The notes under the pieces are model-generated. The model was not told the DNA's origin, ran no database searches, and saw nothing but the letters and a program-made list of their open reading frames with translations. Positions 36,937 through 45,773 of a stretch of 64,000 nt of DNA are shown piece by piece. The position numbers were made by a program, and so were the translations under genes. This DNA comes from Comamonas sp. B21-038 (lineage in GTDB: Bacteria > Pseudomonadota > Gammaproteobacteria > Burkholderiales > Burkholderiaceae_C): the NCBI RefSeq assembly GCF_022387135.1, contig NZ_CP092462.1, positions 1,550,001 through 1,614,000 of the forward strand, in the 5' to 3' direction. How positions within the stretch are numbered: position 1 is the stretch's first letter; every line of letters starts with the position of its first letter.

Positions 36937-37638
36937 GTGAATAAGATCTACCCCAGTGCTGCGGACGCGCTCAAAGGCGTGGTGGCAGACAAGCAGTTAA
37001 TGGCCGTGGGCGGCTTTGGCCTTTGCGGGATTCCCGAGGCCTTGATCGAAGCGCTGCGCGACAGCGGCGTCAAGGATCTGACGGTGGCATCGAACAATGC
37101 CGGTGTCGACGGTTTTGGCCTGGGCAAGCTGCTGGAGACGCGCCAGATCAAGAAGATGATTGCGTCCTATGTGGGCGAGAACAAGGAGTTCGAGCGCCAG
37201 TACCTGGCCGGCGAGCTGGAGCTGGAGTTCACCCCCCAGGGCACCCTGGCCGAGAAGATGCGCGCTGGCGGCGCCGGCATCCCCGCCTTCTTCACGAAGA
37301 CCGGTGTGGGCACGCAAGTGGCCGAAGGCAAGGAGCTGCGCGAGTTTGACGGCGAAACCTATGTGATGGAGCGCTCCATCGTGGCAGATGTGTCGCTGGT
37401 CAAGGCCTGGCGCGCCGACAAGAGTGGCAACCTGCAGTTCCGCCTGACGGCGCGCAACTTCAACCCGGCAGCGGCCACCTGCGGCAAGGTCTGCATTGTG
37501 GAGGTGGAGGAGATTGTCGAAGTCGGCGCGCTCAAGCCCGATGAGATCCATCTGCCCGGCATCTATGTGCACCGCCTGGTGCTCAATGCCACCCCTGAGA
37601 AGCGCATCGAAAAGCGCACCATCACCGAGAAACAGTAA
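36937..37638 (+). CDS. scoA: 3-oxoacid CoA-transferase subunit A
   Basis: A 233-residue alpha subunit of the SCOT/AtoD family, which moves CoA from succinyl-CoA (or another donor) to acetoacetate or 3-oxoadipate. The start [12 protein letters not shown] and the [13 protein letters not shown] glycine-rich motif, [31 protein letters not shown], and [16 protein letters not shown] are characteristic of ScoA. GTG 36937 is preceded by AGGAG with 6-base spacing. It precedes scoB by 10 bases. The PAS-LuxR regulator is divergent. Confidence 0.9.
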   Translation: MNKIYPSAADALKGVVADKQLMAVGGFGLCGIPEALIEALRDSGVKDLTVASNNAGVDGFGLGKLLETRQIKKMIASYVGENKEFERQYLAGELELEFTPQGTLAEKMRAGGAGIPAFFTKTGVGTQVAEGKELREFDGETYVMERSIVADVSLVKAWRADKSGNLQFRLTARNFNPAAATCGKVCIVEVEEIVEVGALKPDEIHLPGIYVHRLVLNATPEKRIEKRTITEKQ

Positions 37639-37648
37639 GGAGCCTGTC

Positions 37649-38287
37649 ATGCCTTGGACCCAAGACCAAATGGCCGCACGTGCGGCGCAAGAGCTGGAAG
37701 ACGGCTTCTATGTGAACCTCGGTATCGGCATTCCTACCTTGGTGGCCAACCACACCGGTGACAAGGAAGTGTGGCTGCAATCGGAAAACGGCATGCTGGG
37801 CATCGGCCCGTTCCCGACCGAGGATGCCATTGACGCCGACCTGATCAATGCGGGCAAGCAAACGGTGACCACGATTGCCGGCTCGTCCATCTTCAGCTCG
37901 GACCAGTCCTTTGCGATGATCCGTGGCGGCAAGATCAACCTGTCCATCCTGGGCGCGATGCAGGTGTCCGAAAAGGGTGACCTGGCCAACTGGATGATTC
38001 CGGGCAAGATGGTCAAGGGCATGGGCGGCGCGATGGATCTGGTGGCTGGTGTCAAGCGCGTGATCGTGCTGATGGAGCATGTGGCCAGGAAGAAGGACGG
38101 CACGACCGACCTGAAGATCCTCAAGGACTGCACCTTGCCGCTGACGGGTGTGGGCGTGGTGGACCGCATCATCACCGACCTGGGTGTGTTCGATGTGGTG
38201 CCCAAAGGCCTGAAGGTGGTGGAGCTGGCCCCCGAGGTGAGCTTTGACGACGTGCAGTCCAAGACCGGCGTCAGCCTGATTCAGTAA
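37649..38287 (+). CDS. scoB: 3-oxoacid CoA-transferase subunit B
   Basis: A 212-residue beta subunit of the same transferase. The catalytic glutamate is in the [12 protein letters not shown] motif (glutamate of ENG forms the CoA thioester); [16 protein letters not shown] and [22 protein letters not shown] are typical of ScoB/AtoA. AAGGAG lies 6 bases before ATG 37649. It is the distal gene of the two-gene operon, closed by a terminator at 38329. Confidence 0.92.
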   Translation: MPWTQDQMAARAAQELEDGFYVNLGIGIPTLVANHTGDKEVWLQSENGMLGIGPFPTEDAIDADLINAGKQTVTTIAGSSIFSSDQSFAMIRGGKINLSILGAMQVSEKGDLANWMIPGKMVKGMGGAMDLVAGVKRVIVLMEHVARKKDGTTDLKILKDCTLPLTGVGVVDRIITDLGVFDVVPKGLKVVELAPEVSFDDVQSKTGVSLIQ

Positions 38288-38328
38288 GCACCGCTGCCCA
38301 GCCGCTACCGGTTGGCGCTGTAGCCATG

Positions 38329-38359
38329 AGCCCGCGCATCGATCGATGGCGGGCTTTTT
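38329..38359 (+). terminator. Intrinsic terminator of scoAB
   Basis: Arms AGCCCGC (38329-38335) and GCGGGCT (38349-38355), with a further self-complementary CATCGATCGATG inside, are followed by T's, 41 bases past scoB. Confidence 0.85.
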
Positions 38360-38422
38360 GCATGGCGGGGTGGCAGCTGTCGCTTTCCCCATTGCCGGGG
38401 AGGGGAGCAGAGGACATACTCA

Positions 38423-39196
38423 GTGAATATCTTTATCGACCCACCCACTATGAACGCTCCGTTTGCCCCTGCCGACCTTTCCCATCCGCTGTTTACCCGG
38501 CCCGATGTACTGCGCATGCGCGAGGACATGGCGCTGGCGCTGCGTGCGGCGGCGCACTTTGGTCTGGGGGAGGGCGTGTGCAACCATTTCAGCATGGCGC
38601 TGCCCGATGGCCAGCATTTCTTGCTGAACCCGCGCGGCCTGATGTGGGGCGAGATCCAGGCGGACGATGTGGTGATGGTGGACGCACAGGGTGCCGTGGT
38701 GGCGGGCGGCCATGTCGTCGAGCCCACGGCGATGTTCATCCATGCGGCCGTGCACCGCATTGCCCGCAAAACCTGCGTGCTGCACACCCATATGCCGTAT
38801 GCCACCGCGTTGACCTTGACGACGCAGCGCGCACTGGACACCACGTTGAGCCAGAACGCGATGCGTTTTCATGGCCGGCTGGCCATTGATGCGCAGTACA
38901 ACGGCTTTGCGCTCGATGACCGCGAGGGCGAGCGTATCGCCCACGCGATGCAGGGCGCGGACATCAGTTTTTTAGGCAACCACGGCATCATCGTGTGCGG
39001 AGAACGCATGGACTATGCGTTTGACGACCTGTATTACCTGGAGCGCGCCTGCCAGGCCCAGGTGCTGGCGCAGTCCACCGGTGTGCCGCTGGCGCCTTGC
39101 GAGCCAGCCTTGGCGGCCACCGTGGCGGAGCAGGCCAATGGCGAGCGGCTGCAATCGACGCTGTTCTTCGAGGCGCTGCGCCGCCAATTGCGCTAA
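38423..39196 (+). CDS. Class II aldolase/adducin family protein
   Basis: A 257-residue class II aldolase-fold protein. The zinc-ligand pair HTH is in VLHTHMPYATAL and the third His in FLGNHGIIVCG; the early LGLGEGVCNHFSMALP matches the phosphate-binding region. The family includes fuculose-phosphate aldolase and many enzymes of unknown substrate; the fold does not decide the reaction. GTG 38423 is preceded by AGAGGA at 8 bases; ATG 38450 is the alternative but lacks a ribosome-binding site. It is monocistronic, between scoAB and the XRE-cupin gene. Confidence 0.8.
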   Translation: MNIFIDPPTMNAPFAPADLSHPLFTRPDVLRMREDMALALRAAAHFGLGEGVCNHFSMALPDGQHFLLNPRGLMWGEIQADDVVMVDAQGAVVAGGHVVEPTAMFIHAAVHRIARKTCVLHTHMPYATALTLTTQRALDTTLSQNAMRFHGRLAIDAQYNGFALDDREGERIAHAMQGADISFLGNHGIIVCGERMDYAFDDLYYLERACQAQVLAQSTGVPLAPCEPALAATVAEQANGERLQSTLFFEALRRQLR

Positions 39197-39389
39197 GCAC
39201 CCTCTGCAGCACTTAACCGCACGGGCCGGAGCGCGACTCGGGCGGAGCCGCGTCGCCTCTGGGGCGATGCTTGGCAGGCGTTTCGCAAGCTTGTTCTTCG
39301 CCGTGGCTGCCAGCGCCACTGTGACCGCAGCTGCAGGCGCCAACATCACAATTCCAATATGCAGGAATAAATTCTGTTAAATTGGAGAA

Positions 39390-40004
39390 ATGACCATTGA
39401 TGAGTTGCTCTCCACCCGCGTGCGCGCACTGCGCAAGCAGCGTGGCTACACGTTGGAGGTAATGGCGCAGCGCAGCGGTGTCAGCCGGTCGATGATTTCG
39501 CTGATCGAGCGTGGACAGACCAGCGCCACCGCGGCCGTACTGGGCAAGCTGGCGCAGGCCTTGCAGGTGCCGCTGGCAGCGCTGTTTGCCGATGAGCGCC
39601 AGACCCGCGCTCCGCAGCCGTTGGCCCGTGCCGGCGCCCAGCCGTGCTGGCGCGACCCTGCGACCGGCTATGAGCGCCGGCAACTGAGCCCGGTGGGCTT
39701 TCCCGCGCCATTCGAGCTGCTGGAGGTGGTGTTTCCGCCCGGTCAGCGTGTGGCGTTTGACAACGGCCTGCGCAGCCAGGCCTTGCACCAACAACTGTGG
39801 CTGCTGCAAGGCGAGTTGCAGCTGACGCTGGGCACCTTGAGCTGGCACTTGCGGGCGGGCGACTGCCTGGCGATGGTGCTCGACCAAACCCTGGTATTTA
39901 GCAATCCCGGCCGCGAGCCCGCCCGCTATCTGCTGGTGCTGGCCGCGCCAGGCAGCAGCCTGCCGCCGTTGCCTGTGGTTTTTCCTGGAGAGATGGATGA
40001 CTGA
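39390..40004 (+). CDS. XRE-family regulator with C-terminal cupin domain
   Basis: A 204-residue protein with an HTH at about 9-62 (VRALRKQRGYTLEVMAQRSGVSRSMISLIERGQTSATAAVLGKLAQAL) and a small beta-barrel cupin domain (about 110-195; QQLWLLQGELQLTL, LRAGDCLAMV). This pairing is common in regulators of amino-acid, amine or metabolite catabolism. The upstream sequence has a GAATAAATTC dyad about 20 bases before the start. GGAG lies only 2 bases from the ATG, so initiation may be weak. It overlaps the acetyltransferase gene by 8 bases. Confidence 0.8.
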   Translation: MTIDELLSTRVRALRKQRGYTLEVMAQRSGVSRSMISLIERGQTSATAAVLGKLAQALQVPLAALFADERQTRAPQPLARAGAQPCWRDPATGYERRQLSPVGFPAPFELLEVVFPPGQRVAFDNGLRSQALHQQLWLLQGELQLTLGTLSWHLRAGDCLAMVLDQTLVFSNPGREPARYLLVLAAPGSSLPPLPVVFPGEMDD

Positions 40005-40527
40005 AAGACATGCGGTGCGCTGCACCCACGACCGGCATGCGCCGGCCATTTTGGCGATTCTGAACGACGCCATCGTCAACAGCACGGCGCTGTATGACTA
40101 CCAGCCCCGCAATGCCGACAATATGCGCAGCTGGTTCGATGCCAAGCGCCAGGGCGGCTACCCGGTGATCGGGATTGAGGATGCGGCAGGCGAGTTGCTG
40201 GGCTTTGCCAGCTATGGGGCCTTTCGCGCCTACCCCGCCTACAAGTACACGGTGGAGCACTCGGTCTATGTGCGTGCTGACCAGCGCGGCCAGGGACTGG
40301 GCCTGCAGCTGATGGAGGCCATCATCGAGGAGGCGCGTTTGAACGATGTGCATGCGCTGGTCGGCGCCATTGACGCCGCCAATGCCGGCTCGATCGCCTT
40401 GCATCAGCGGCTGGGTTTCCAATCGGTGGGGCTGCTGCCGCAGGTGGGTTTCAAGTTTGGCCGCTGGCTGGACCTGGCCTTTTACCAATTGCTGTTGCAC
40501 ACCCCGGCCCACCCGGTGGACGGTTGA
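39997..40527 (+). CDS. GNAT-family N-acetyltransferase (phosphinothricin-acetyltransferase-like)
   Basis: A 176-residue acetyltransferase with the acetyl-CoA-binding RADQRGQGLG motif and the aromatic YPAYKYTVEHSVYV and HQRLGFQSVGLLPQVGFKFGRWLDLAFYQ segments of the PAT/MddA group, which acetylates phosphinothricin, methionine sulfoximine or related amino acids. It overlaps the XRE-cupin gene by 8 bases, so that regulator probably controls it. The actual substrate is unknown. Confidence 0.83.
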   Translation: MTERHAVRCTHDRHAPAILAILNDAIVNSTALYDYQPRNADNMRSWFDAKRQGGYPVIGIEDAAGELLGFASYGAFRAYPAYKYTVEHSVYVRADQRGQGLGLQLMEAIIEEARLNDVHALVGAIDAANAGSIALHQRLGFQSVGLLPQVGFKFGRWLDLAFYQLLLHTPAHPVDG

Positions 40528-40710
40528 GTCCGGCTGCCCTGCAGTGCACGCATGGGATAATCCGTTTTTTCGCGCAGCGCGGGCCCAGGTGGCCTGCGAT
40601 GGCTGTATCGAGGCTCGATCACTCTGCGCAGTTGCTGTGCCGGCGTTCATCGCTGGCGCCGGCGCTTGCCCCTGATCTTGAGACTGGCCTGTGTAGCCAG
40701 CTTGTGCCTT

Positions 40711-41769
40711 ATGTCCCATCGACAGCCTGTTCGCATCAGCGATATCGACAAATTCGACACCATCATCGACGCCCGCTCACCCGCCGAGTTCGCGCTGGAC
40801 CACATTCCCGGGGCCATCAACTGCCCGGTGCTCAGCAACGAGGAACGGGCCCAGATCGGCACCATCTACAAGCAGGTCAGCCCCTTCGAGGCCAAGCGCC
40901 TGGGCGCTGCCTATGTGAGCGCCAACCTGGCGCGCCATCTGCACGACACCTTCCATGACCGGCCCGCCCACTGGAAGCCGCTGGTCTACTGCTGGCGCGG
41001 CGGTCTGCGCAGCGGCTCGATGGTGACCTGGCTGCGCCTGGTCGGCTGGGATGCACAGCAGCTGGCAGGCGGCTACAAGGGTTTTCGCGGCCATGTGATC
41101 GAGCGGCTGGAGTCGCTGGTGCCGCGCTTGCGCTTGCAGGTGCTGTGCGGTGCCACCGGCAGTGCCAAAACCCGGGTGCTGCATGCGCTGGCAGCGCAGG
41201 GCGCGCAGGTGATTGACCTGGAGGGCTACGCCAGCCACAAAGGCTCGCTGCTGGGCCACCTGCCTGGTGTGGAGCAGCCCAGCCAGAAGCACTTCGAGAC
41301 CTTGCTCGCGACGCAGATCGGCCAGTTCGATCTGGAGCGCCCGGTGTTCATCGAAGGTGAAAGCGCCAAGATCGGGCGCATCTCGGTGCCGATGGCGCTG
41401 GTCGAGCATATGCGGCAGGCACCGGTCATCGAGGTCAAGGCCTCGGCGCAGGCGCGCCTGGCCTATTTGCTGCGTGACTACGCCTACCTGGGCGCCGACG
41501 CGGGTCTGCTGGCCACCAAACTGGGCTACCTGAAGGAACTGCAAGGCAAGGAGGTCGTCGGCCGCTGGCAGGGTTGGGCAGCGCAGGGCGAGCTCGCGCC
41601 ACTGTTTGCTGAACTGATGGCCTTGCACTACGACCCGCACTACGAGCGCAGCCAGGCGCGCAATTTTGCCCACTGGGCCGAGCGCCGGACCCTGGAGGCC
41701 GATGACCTGTCGGACGCGTGCATCGCTGCGCTGGCGGCGCAGGTGATGCAGCAGGCGGGGCGCTCCTGA
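40711..41769 (+). CDS. mnmH: tRNA 2-selenouridine synthase MnmH (SelU/YbbB)
   Basis: A 352-residue enzyme that exchanges the sulfur of 2-thiouridine-34 in certain tRNAs for selenium. An N-terminal rhodanese domain has the active cysteine in VYCWRGGLRSGSM; a P-loop LCGATGSAKTRVL starts the C-terminal ATPase-like domain. ATG 40711 matches the family start. It needs selenophosphate from SelD, which is not in the window. It converges on the cold-shock/DUF1294 gene with 7 bases between, so no terminator is apparent. Confidence 0.9.
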   Translation: MSHRQPVRISDIDKFDTIIDARSPAEFALDHIPGAINCPVLSNEERAQIGTIYKQVSPFEAKRLGAAYVSANLARHLHDTFHDRPAHWKPLVYCWRGGLRSGSMVTWLRLVGWDAQQLAGGYKGFRGHVIERLESLVPRLRLQVLCGATGSAKTRVLHALAAQGAQVIDLEGYASHKGSLLGHLPGVEQPSQKHFETLLATQIGQFDLERPVFIEGESAKIGRISVPMALVEHMRQAPVIEVKASAQARLAYLLRDYAYLGADAGLLATKLGYLKELQGKEVVGRWQGWAAQGELAPLFAELMALHYDPHYERSQARNFAHWAERRTLEADDLSDACIAALAAQVMQQAGRS

Positions 41770-41776
41770 AGGGCCG

Positions 41777-42445
41777 TTAGAAGACAGGCAGCCCCAGCCG
41801 CTGCCCCAGTGGAGAGAACAGCAGGCACAGGCCCACCAGGTTGAGCACCACGGTCAGCCAGAACACCTGCAGAAATTCCTGCTTGCTGGATTTGTGGCGC
41901 AGCCAGCGCTGGGCGAGCAAGGCGCCCGGCCAGCCGCCGAGCAAGCCCAGCAGCCACAAGTGCTTCTCGGGGGTGCGCCAATGCCCTTGCTGCGCGGCAG
42001 CCTTGTCCCAGGCATACCAGGCAAAGGTAACGAGCGAGGCCAGCAGATACCAGCCTGCAGCCCGCCAGGTGGGGCCAAAGCTCAGGCCCAGTACCAGCAG
42101 CAACGCCGCCAGCGCGGGGATGAACAACAGGGCTGCGCCACCGGATGCGCCCGATCGGGCAGCACGGGTGGCCTGGCGCCGGGCGCGCGTGGTTGCAGCC
42201 CGTGGGCGTGCAGGATGCGTTGATGGCGGTACCGCTGCGCCCAGCACGCGGGCGCGGCTGGCCCGGGGTCTGTCGCCTGCGGGCTTGTCCAGCACATAGC
42301 TCAGGCGCTGGCCGGCTTGGGGCCGGGCGGCGGTGTTCTGGAAGGCGGAGATGTGCACAAAAACGGGCGGGCCGCCGCCATCGGGGGCGATGAAGCCAAA
42401 GCCGCGCTCATCGTTCCAGGATTGCAGGGTGCCTTCAAGCAGCAT
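41777..42445 (-). CDS. Cold-shock domain plus DUF1294 membrane protein
   Basis: A 222-residue fusion. Residues 1-70 form a cold-shock nucleic-acid-binding domain with RNP1 ERGFGFIA and RNP2 VFVHISAF. A basic, low-complexity linker follows, then a C-terminal DUF1294 region with about three TM helices (105-222; YAWDKAAAQQGHWRTPEKHLWLLGLLGGWPGALLAQR). This domain pair is known in proteobacteria; its role is not. It overlaps the DUF523 gene by 11 bases. Confidence 0.85.
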   Translation of the reverse strand: MLLEGTLQSWNDERGFGFIAPDGGGPPVFVHISAFQNTAARPQAGQRLSYVLDKPAGDRPRASRARVLGAAVPPSTHPARPRAATTRARRQATRAARSGASGGAALLFIPALAALLLVLGLSFGPTWRAAGWYLLASLVTFAWYAWDKAAAQQGHWRTPEKHLWLLGLLGGWPGALLAQRWLRHKSSKQEFLQVFWLTVVLNLVGLCLLFSPLGQRLGLPVF

Positions 42446-42941
42446 AGGCCTCCAGCTGCGCCGCGGCGGCTTCCCATTGGGTCTCGCTGAATACCGCTAC
42501 CCCGGCCTGGCGCAGCAGGCTGCAGGCCAGGCCTTCGCCCGGCACGGTGTGGCCGGCAAACTGCCCGTCATAGACCTGGCTGGATCCGCAGGTCGGGCTG
42601 AACTCCTTGAGCACCGCCACCCGGATGCCATGGCGCTGCACCAGCTGCAGTGCCAGCTGGGCGCCCAGCACAAAGGCGGCAGTCACGTCGTTGCCAGCGC
42701 TGTCGCGTACCTGGGCGGCTTGGCGCAGCACCGCCATGCTGGTGCCGCCGACGATTTCAGCAGGCAGCCGGGGAGTGGGCAGGCCAGAGGCCGTCTCGGG
42801 GCAGAGGCTCACCACCTGCTGCCGTGCCAGCCAGCGGTCAAGCACCGCGTGCTGGGCCCCTTTGTGGCTGCCGTCATAGCGCACGGGCTGGCCAAGCAGG
42901 CAGCCGCTGACCAGGACCTTGGGAGGCGCAGACTTCAGCAT
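42435..42941 (-). CDS. DUF523 family protein (YbbK-like)
   Basis: A 168-residue protein of DUF523. Family marks are VLVSGCLLGQPVRYDGSHK, SLCPETASGLPTPRLPAEI and VLKEFSPTCGSSQVYDG, with conserved cysteines in each, suggesting metal or cluster binding, though this is not shown. It overlaps both neighbouring genes, so it sits in a four-gene minus-strand run from the GFA gene to the cold-shock/DUF1294 gene. Confidence 0.83.
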   Translation of the reverse strand: MLKSAPPKVLVSGCLLGQPVRYDGSHKGAQHAVLDRWLARQQVVSLCPETASGLPTPRLPAEIVGGTSMAVLRQAAQVRDSAGNDVTAAFVLGAQLALQLVQRHGIRVAVLKEFSPTCGSSQVYDGQFAGHTVPGEGLACSLLRQAGVAVFSETQWEAAAAQLEAYAA

Positions 42942-43378
42942 GCCAGCACCTCCACCTGCCGGGCCTGTTCGCTGGCCTCGCAGCGCAGGCTGCTGCCGCT
43001 CAGTTGCATTTGCAGCCCGTTGGCAAATTGCAGATGCAGGCTGAGCGCCTCAGCCTGGTAATCGCTGGGCACTGGCAGCACGCTGAGCCTTTGCAGGCCC
43101 CGTTGCAGCCATCCGCTGGTCAGCAAGCCAAAGGCTTGCGCCTGGTCAGCGATTGCGGGCGGGCAGGGGTTGAGCAGCAGGCGCAGGCCATTGCTGTAGC
43201 CTTGCTGGGTGTCGCTTCCCTGGCGCTCAGTGACCAGTGCGGCTGAAAACTCGATGCTGCAGCCTTCTGCGGTGCGGTGGATGCGGCTGATTTCGGAGTC
43301 AGCAAATTCAAACTGGCGAGCCATCCCGTGATTGTCGCAGACCGAGGTGAGGGCCTGCACCACATCTGCGCTGGTCAT
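42935..43378 (-). CDS. Conserved hypothetical protein (DUF971-free, unassigned)
   Basis: A 147-residue soluble protein that I do not recognise. It starts MTSADVVQALTSVCDNHGM and ends EQARQVEVLAC; a mixed alpha/beta composition is expected and no signal peptide or TM helix is seen. The start is fixed by an ATGA overlap with the preceding GFA-like gene, and its end overlaps the DUF523 gene by 7 bases. The tight packing argues that it is a true gene of the operon. Confidence 0.6.
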   Translation of the reverse strand: MTSADVVQALTSVCDNHGMARQFEFADSEISRIHRTAEGCSIEFSAALVTERQGSDTQQGYSNGLRLLLNPCPPAIADQAQAFGLLTSGWLQRGLQRLSVLPVPSDYQAEALSLHLQFANGLQMQLSGSSLRCEASEQARQVEVLAC

Positions 43379-43767
43379 GCGGCCCCGGATGGCGCCACGC
43401 AGTCACCGAGCCAGGGCATCGCTGATGCGGTCCAGATCTGCCGATGTGGCGGCAGCTGCGCGCGTTCTTCCACGCAGCCCAGGCGGATCACGACAAACTC
43501 CGGGTTCAGTGCGGCGCAGCCGTACAGCGGCGTTCCGCAGACGGGACAGAAGACCTGGTCGCGGCGCTGGCCGCTTTGCGCGGTCTTGGTATAGGTCTGC
43601 ACGGTGCCCTGCAGCGAGAAGTCGGCGATCGCGGCTTTGACAATGGCCCGCATCGGCGCGCCCGACAGCACCTGGCAGTCGCTGCAATGGCATACGCTGA
43701 CCTGCGCTGGATCGATCAGCGCGGTAAAGCTAACCGCTTCGCAGTGGCATGCGCCGTGGATGAGCAT
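43375..43767 (-). CDS. GFA-family protein (glutathione-dependent formaldehyde-activating-like)
   Basis: A 130-residue zinc protein of the GFA/CENP-V family. Zinc-binding cysteines are GACHCE, CHCSDC and FCPVCGTPLY. The family includes the enzyme that conjugates formaldehyde with glutathione, but most members are uncharacterised. ATG 43767 is preceded by GGAGG at about 9 bases; the longer frame adds 43 residues unlike the family. It is first of a four-gene overlapping run. A CAATACG/CGTATTG dyad lies upstream. Confidence 0.82.
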   Translation of the reverse strand: MLIHGACHCEAVSFTALIDPAQVSVCHCSDCQVLSGAPMRAIVKAAIADFSLQGTVQTYTKTAQSGQRRDQVFCPVCGTPLYGCAALNPEFVVIRLGCVEERAQLPPHRQIWTASAMPWLGDCVAPSGAA

Positions 43768-44201
43768 GGCAGGGGCCTCCAGGTGGTTGTTGTTCGCGGG
43801 AGAAGCAATACGGTCTGCCTTTTTATCGTATTGAGCAGGCGCTGCCAAGGACCGCGGCGAGGAGGAATACGGATGGAACACGGCGGGTAATGGCATGACC
43901 CTTGCTTGACTGTCAACAACCTATGTTCGTCCTGGTCTGACACCCCCGTAGGAATATCTTTACAGTCTTGGTTGCAGTAACTATGGTTGCATATAGAAAC
44001 AACCAAGAGTTGGGTGTGAAAGTGCGAAGCCTGGAGGGAGTTCAATAAAAACAACAAGTTGAGGAATAGATGCAGTTGATTGGATAGCTAATGGGGCAAA
44101 ATTCAAAGGGTAAACCCCGGGATTTTGTGACATGAGGGGTTTGGGTTTTGTTACATATTTATGAATTGTCTTCAAAATAAACCGTGCTAAAGTCGCCCGC
44201 T
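43768..44201. other. AT-rich divergent region of the GFA and NlpC genes
   Basis: About 430 bases, markedly AT-rich between 43900 and 44190, with no supported gene. Arms CAATACG (43806-43812) and CGTATTG (43827-43833) form a dyad near the GFA promoter. Upstream of the NlpC gene TTGTCT (44166-44171) and TAAAGT (44188-44193) are 16 bases apart and could be a weak promoter. Confidence 0.45.
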
Positions 44202-44840
44202 ATGTCACCGAAATGGATTTGCACCCTCATCGTCGCCGCGTCTGTCAGCGCACATGCCGCCCCCGAGAGCGAACACAAGCCATCCGATTTGGATCTGCTG
44301 CTGGGCATTGGCCAAAGCAGTCTTTCCAAGCTCGATTCGGTGCATCACCAGGTCAAGGACCAGGCCAATGTGCTGATCAGCAATGCCCTCGGGCTTATCG
44401 GCGTGCCTTACCGCCGTGGTGGTAACAGCGCTGAGACGGGGTTTGATTGCAGTGGCCTTGTTCGTGCTGTCTATGCCGAGAGCTGGGGCAAGATTTTGCC
44501 GCGCCGCGCAGAGGAGCAGGCCGCCGCGACCGACAAGATTGAAAAAGCCGAACTCAAGCCCGGGGATCTGGTGTTCTTCAACACCATGCGCCGGGCTTTC
44601 AGCCATGTGGGGATCTACATGGGGGACGGCAAGTTCATCCATTCTCCCCGCACCGGCAAGACCGTTCGGGTCGAGAGCATGGATATCGCCTACTGGGAAA
44701 AGCGCTTCGATGGCGCGCGCCGCGTGGAGTTGAGTGAAGAGGCGCGCACCAAGCTGATGCAGCAGGTCAACCTCGATGGTGCGGAGGCGCAGGATCTGAT
44801 TGGCCGGGTGATGTCCAAAGCCAATATGCGTGTGAACTGA
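44202..44840 (+). CDS. NlpC/P60-family cell-wall peptidase
   Basis: A 212-residue secreted hydrolase with a signal peptide cleaved near SVSAHA-AP. The catalytic cysteine is in GFDCSGLVRAVYAE and the histidine in FSHVGIYMGDGKFIHSPRTG, standard for the NlpC/P60 fold that cuts gamma-D-glutamyl-diaminopimelate bonds in peptidoglycan. ATG 44202 gives the signal peptide; GTG 44184 would add six residues. It is monocistronic and ends in a strong TTCG-loop terminator. Confidence 0.9.
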   Translation: MSPKWICTLIVAASVSAHAAPESEHKPSDLDLLLGIGQSSLSKLDSVHHQVKDQANVLISNALGLIGVPYRRGGNSAETGFDCSGLVRAVYAESWGKILPRRAEEQAAATDKIEKAELKPGDLVFFNTMRRAFSHVGIYMGDGKFIHSPRTGKTVRVESMDIAYWEKRFDGARRVELSEEARTKLMQQVNLDGAEAQDLIGRVMSKANMRVN

Positions 44841-44874
44841 GCGCCTTGCGCTCTGCAGCGTGCGAAAGCGAACC

Positions 44875-44898
44875 AAGCTTCCTTCGGGAAGCTTTTTT
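44875..44898 (+). terminator. Intrinsic terminator with TTCG tetraloop
   Basis: AAGCTTCC (44875-44882) and GGAAGCTT (44887-44894) enclose a TTCG tetraloop and are followed by T's, 34 bases after the NlpC stop codon. Confidence 0.92.
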
Positions 44899-44991
44899 GT
44901 TGTCTGCGCGGCGTTGGTTTGCTGGGCTCAACGGTAAGGAGAGGGGGCACCCCTTCATATCAGTAGCTCGGCGCGCCAGAAGCAGACGCGT

Positions 44992-45017
44992 AAAAAAGGC
45001 TGCCTGTGGAGCAGCCT
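44992..45017 (-). terminator. Terminator of the isochorismatase-like gene
   Basis: On the minus strand AGGCTGC (45017-45011) pairs with GCAGCCT (45003-44997), followed by T's (44996-44992). Confidence 0.82.
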
Positions 45018-45053
45018 GGGCGGGTGACATGCTGGAGAGGCTCCAGCCAGGTC

Positions 45054-45656
45054 TTACTTGATCATCTGCAGGATATCGCGGAAGTCTTCGTGCTCGCAGC
45101 TGCGCAGCCATTCGAAGATGACCATCTCGGTGGTGACCAGCTCGGCGCCGGCACCGGCCAGGCGGTCGAAGGCGGCATCGCGGTTGCGCTCGGTGCGGCT
45201 GCTGCAGGCATCGGTGACCACGCAGACATCGAACTCGTCTTCGAGCAGCTCCAGCGCGGTCTGCAGCAGGCAGACATGGGCTTCGCAACCGGCAATGATG
45301 ATGCTGTTGCGTTCAGGTGCGGCTTGTTGCGGCTTTTGCAGGTGCTTGGGGAGGCTGCGGGCATTGCCGCCCTGGGGCTTGGCCGGAGGGCGCAACCATT
45401 CGTTCAGGCCCTCTGGCACAGCACTGAAGAACATCTTGGCCAAGGTCTTGTTGCACAGCCCGCGCAGCTCTGCGGCATTGGGGCCGAGCTTGCTGGGGTT
45501 TTGCTCGGTACCGAACACGGGTACCTGCAGTTGTTGGGCTACCTTTGCCAGCAGGGTGGCATTTTTCAGCACCTGCGCGCCATCAAAAATGGCGGGCATC
45601 AGTTTTTCCTGGTAGTCGACCAGCACCAGCTGGGATTCTTCAAAATCTAAAAGCAT
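45054..45656 (-). CDS. Isochorismatase-like cysteine hydrolase
   Basis: A 200-residue protein of the isochorismatase-like superfamily. Catalytic-type residues are Asp in LVLVDYQEKLM, Cys in AGCEAHVCLLQTA and a lysine between. The family covers nicotinamidases, ureidoacrylate amidohydrolases and YcaC-like proteins; none is indicated here. ATG 45656 fits; the longer frame adds 23 residues from low-complexity sequence. It is monocistronic with its own terminator. Confidence 0.82.
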   Translation of the reverse strand: MLLDFEESQLVLVDYQEKLMPAIFDGAQVLKNATLLAKVAQQLQVPVFGTEQNPSKLGPNAAELRGLCNKTLAKMFFSAVPEGLNEWLRPPAKPQGGNARSLPKHLQKPQQAAPERNSIIIAGCEAHVCLLQTALELLEDEFDVCVVTDACSSRTERNRDAAFDRLAGAGAELVTTEMVIFEWLRSCEHEDFRDILQMIK

Positions 45657-45773
45657 GCGGCATTTTACCTGTGACGGCGCCCGGCCGCTGCAGCGGCATC
45701 GCGCAGGGACTGACGAAGGGTGCAAAAGCCATCCAACAGCGGCAGGCCTGGCAGCCGCACCGCCGGGCGGGAT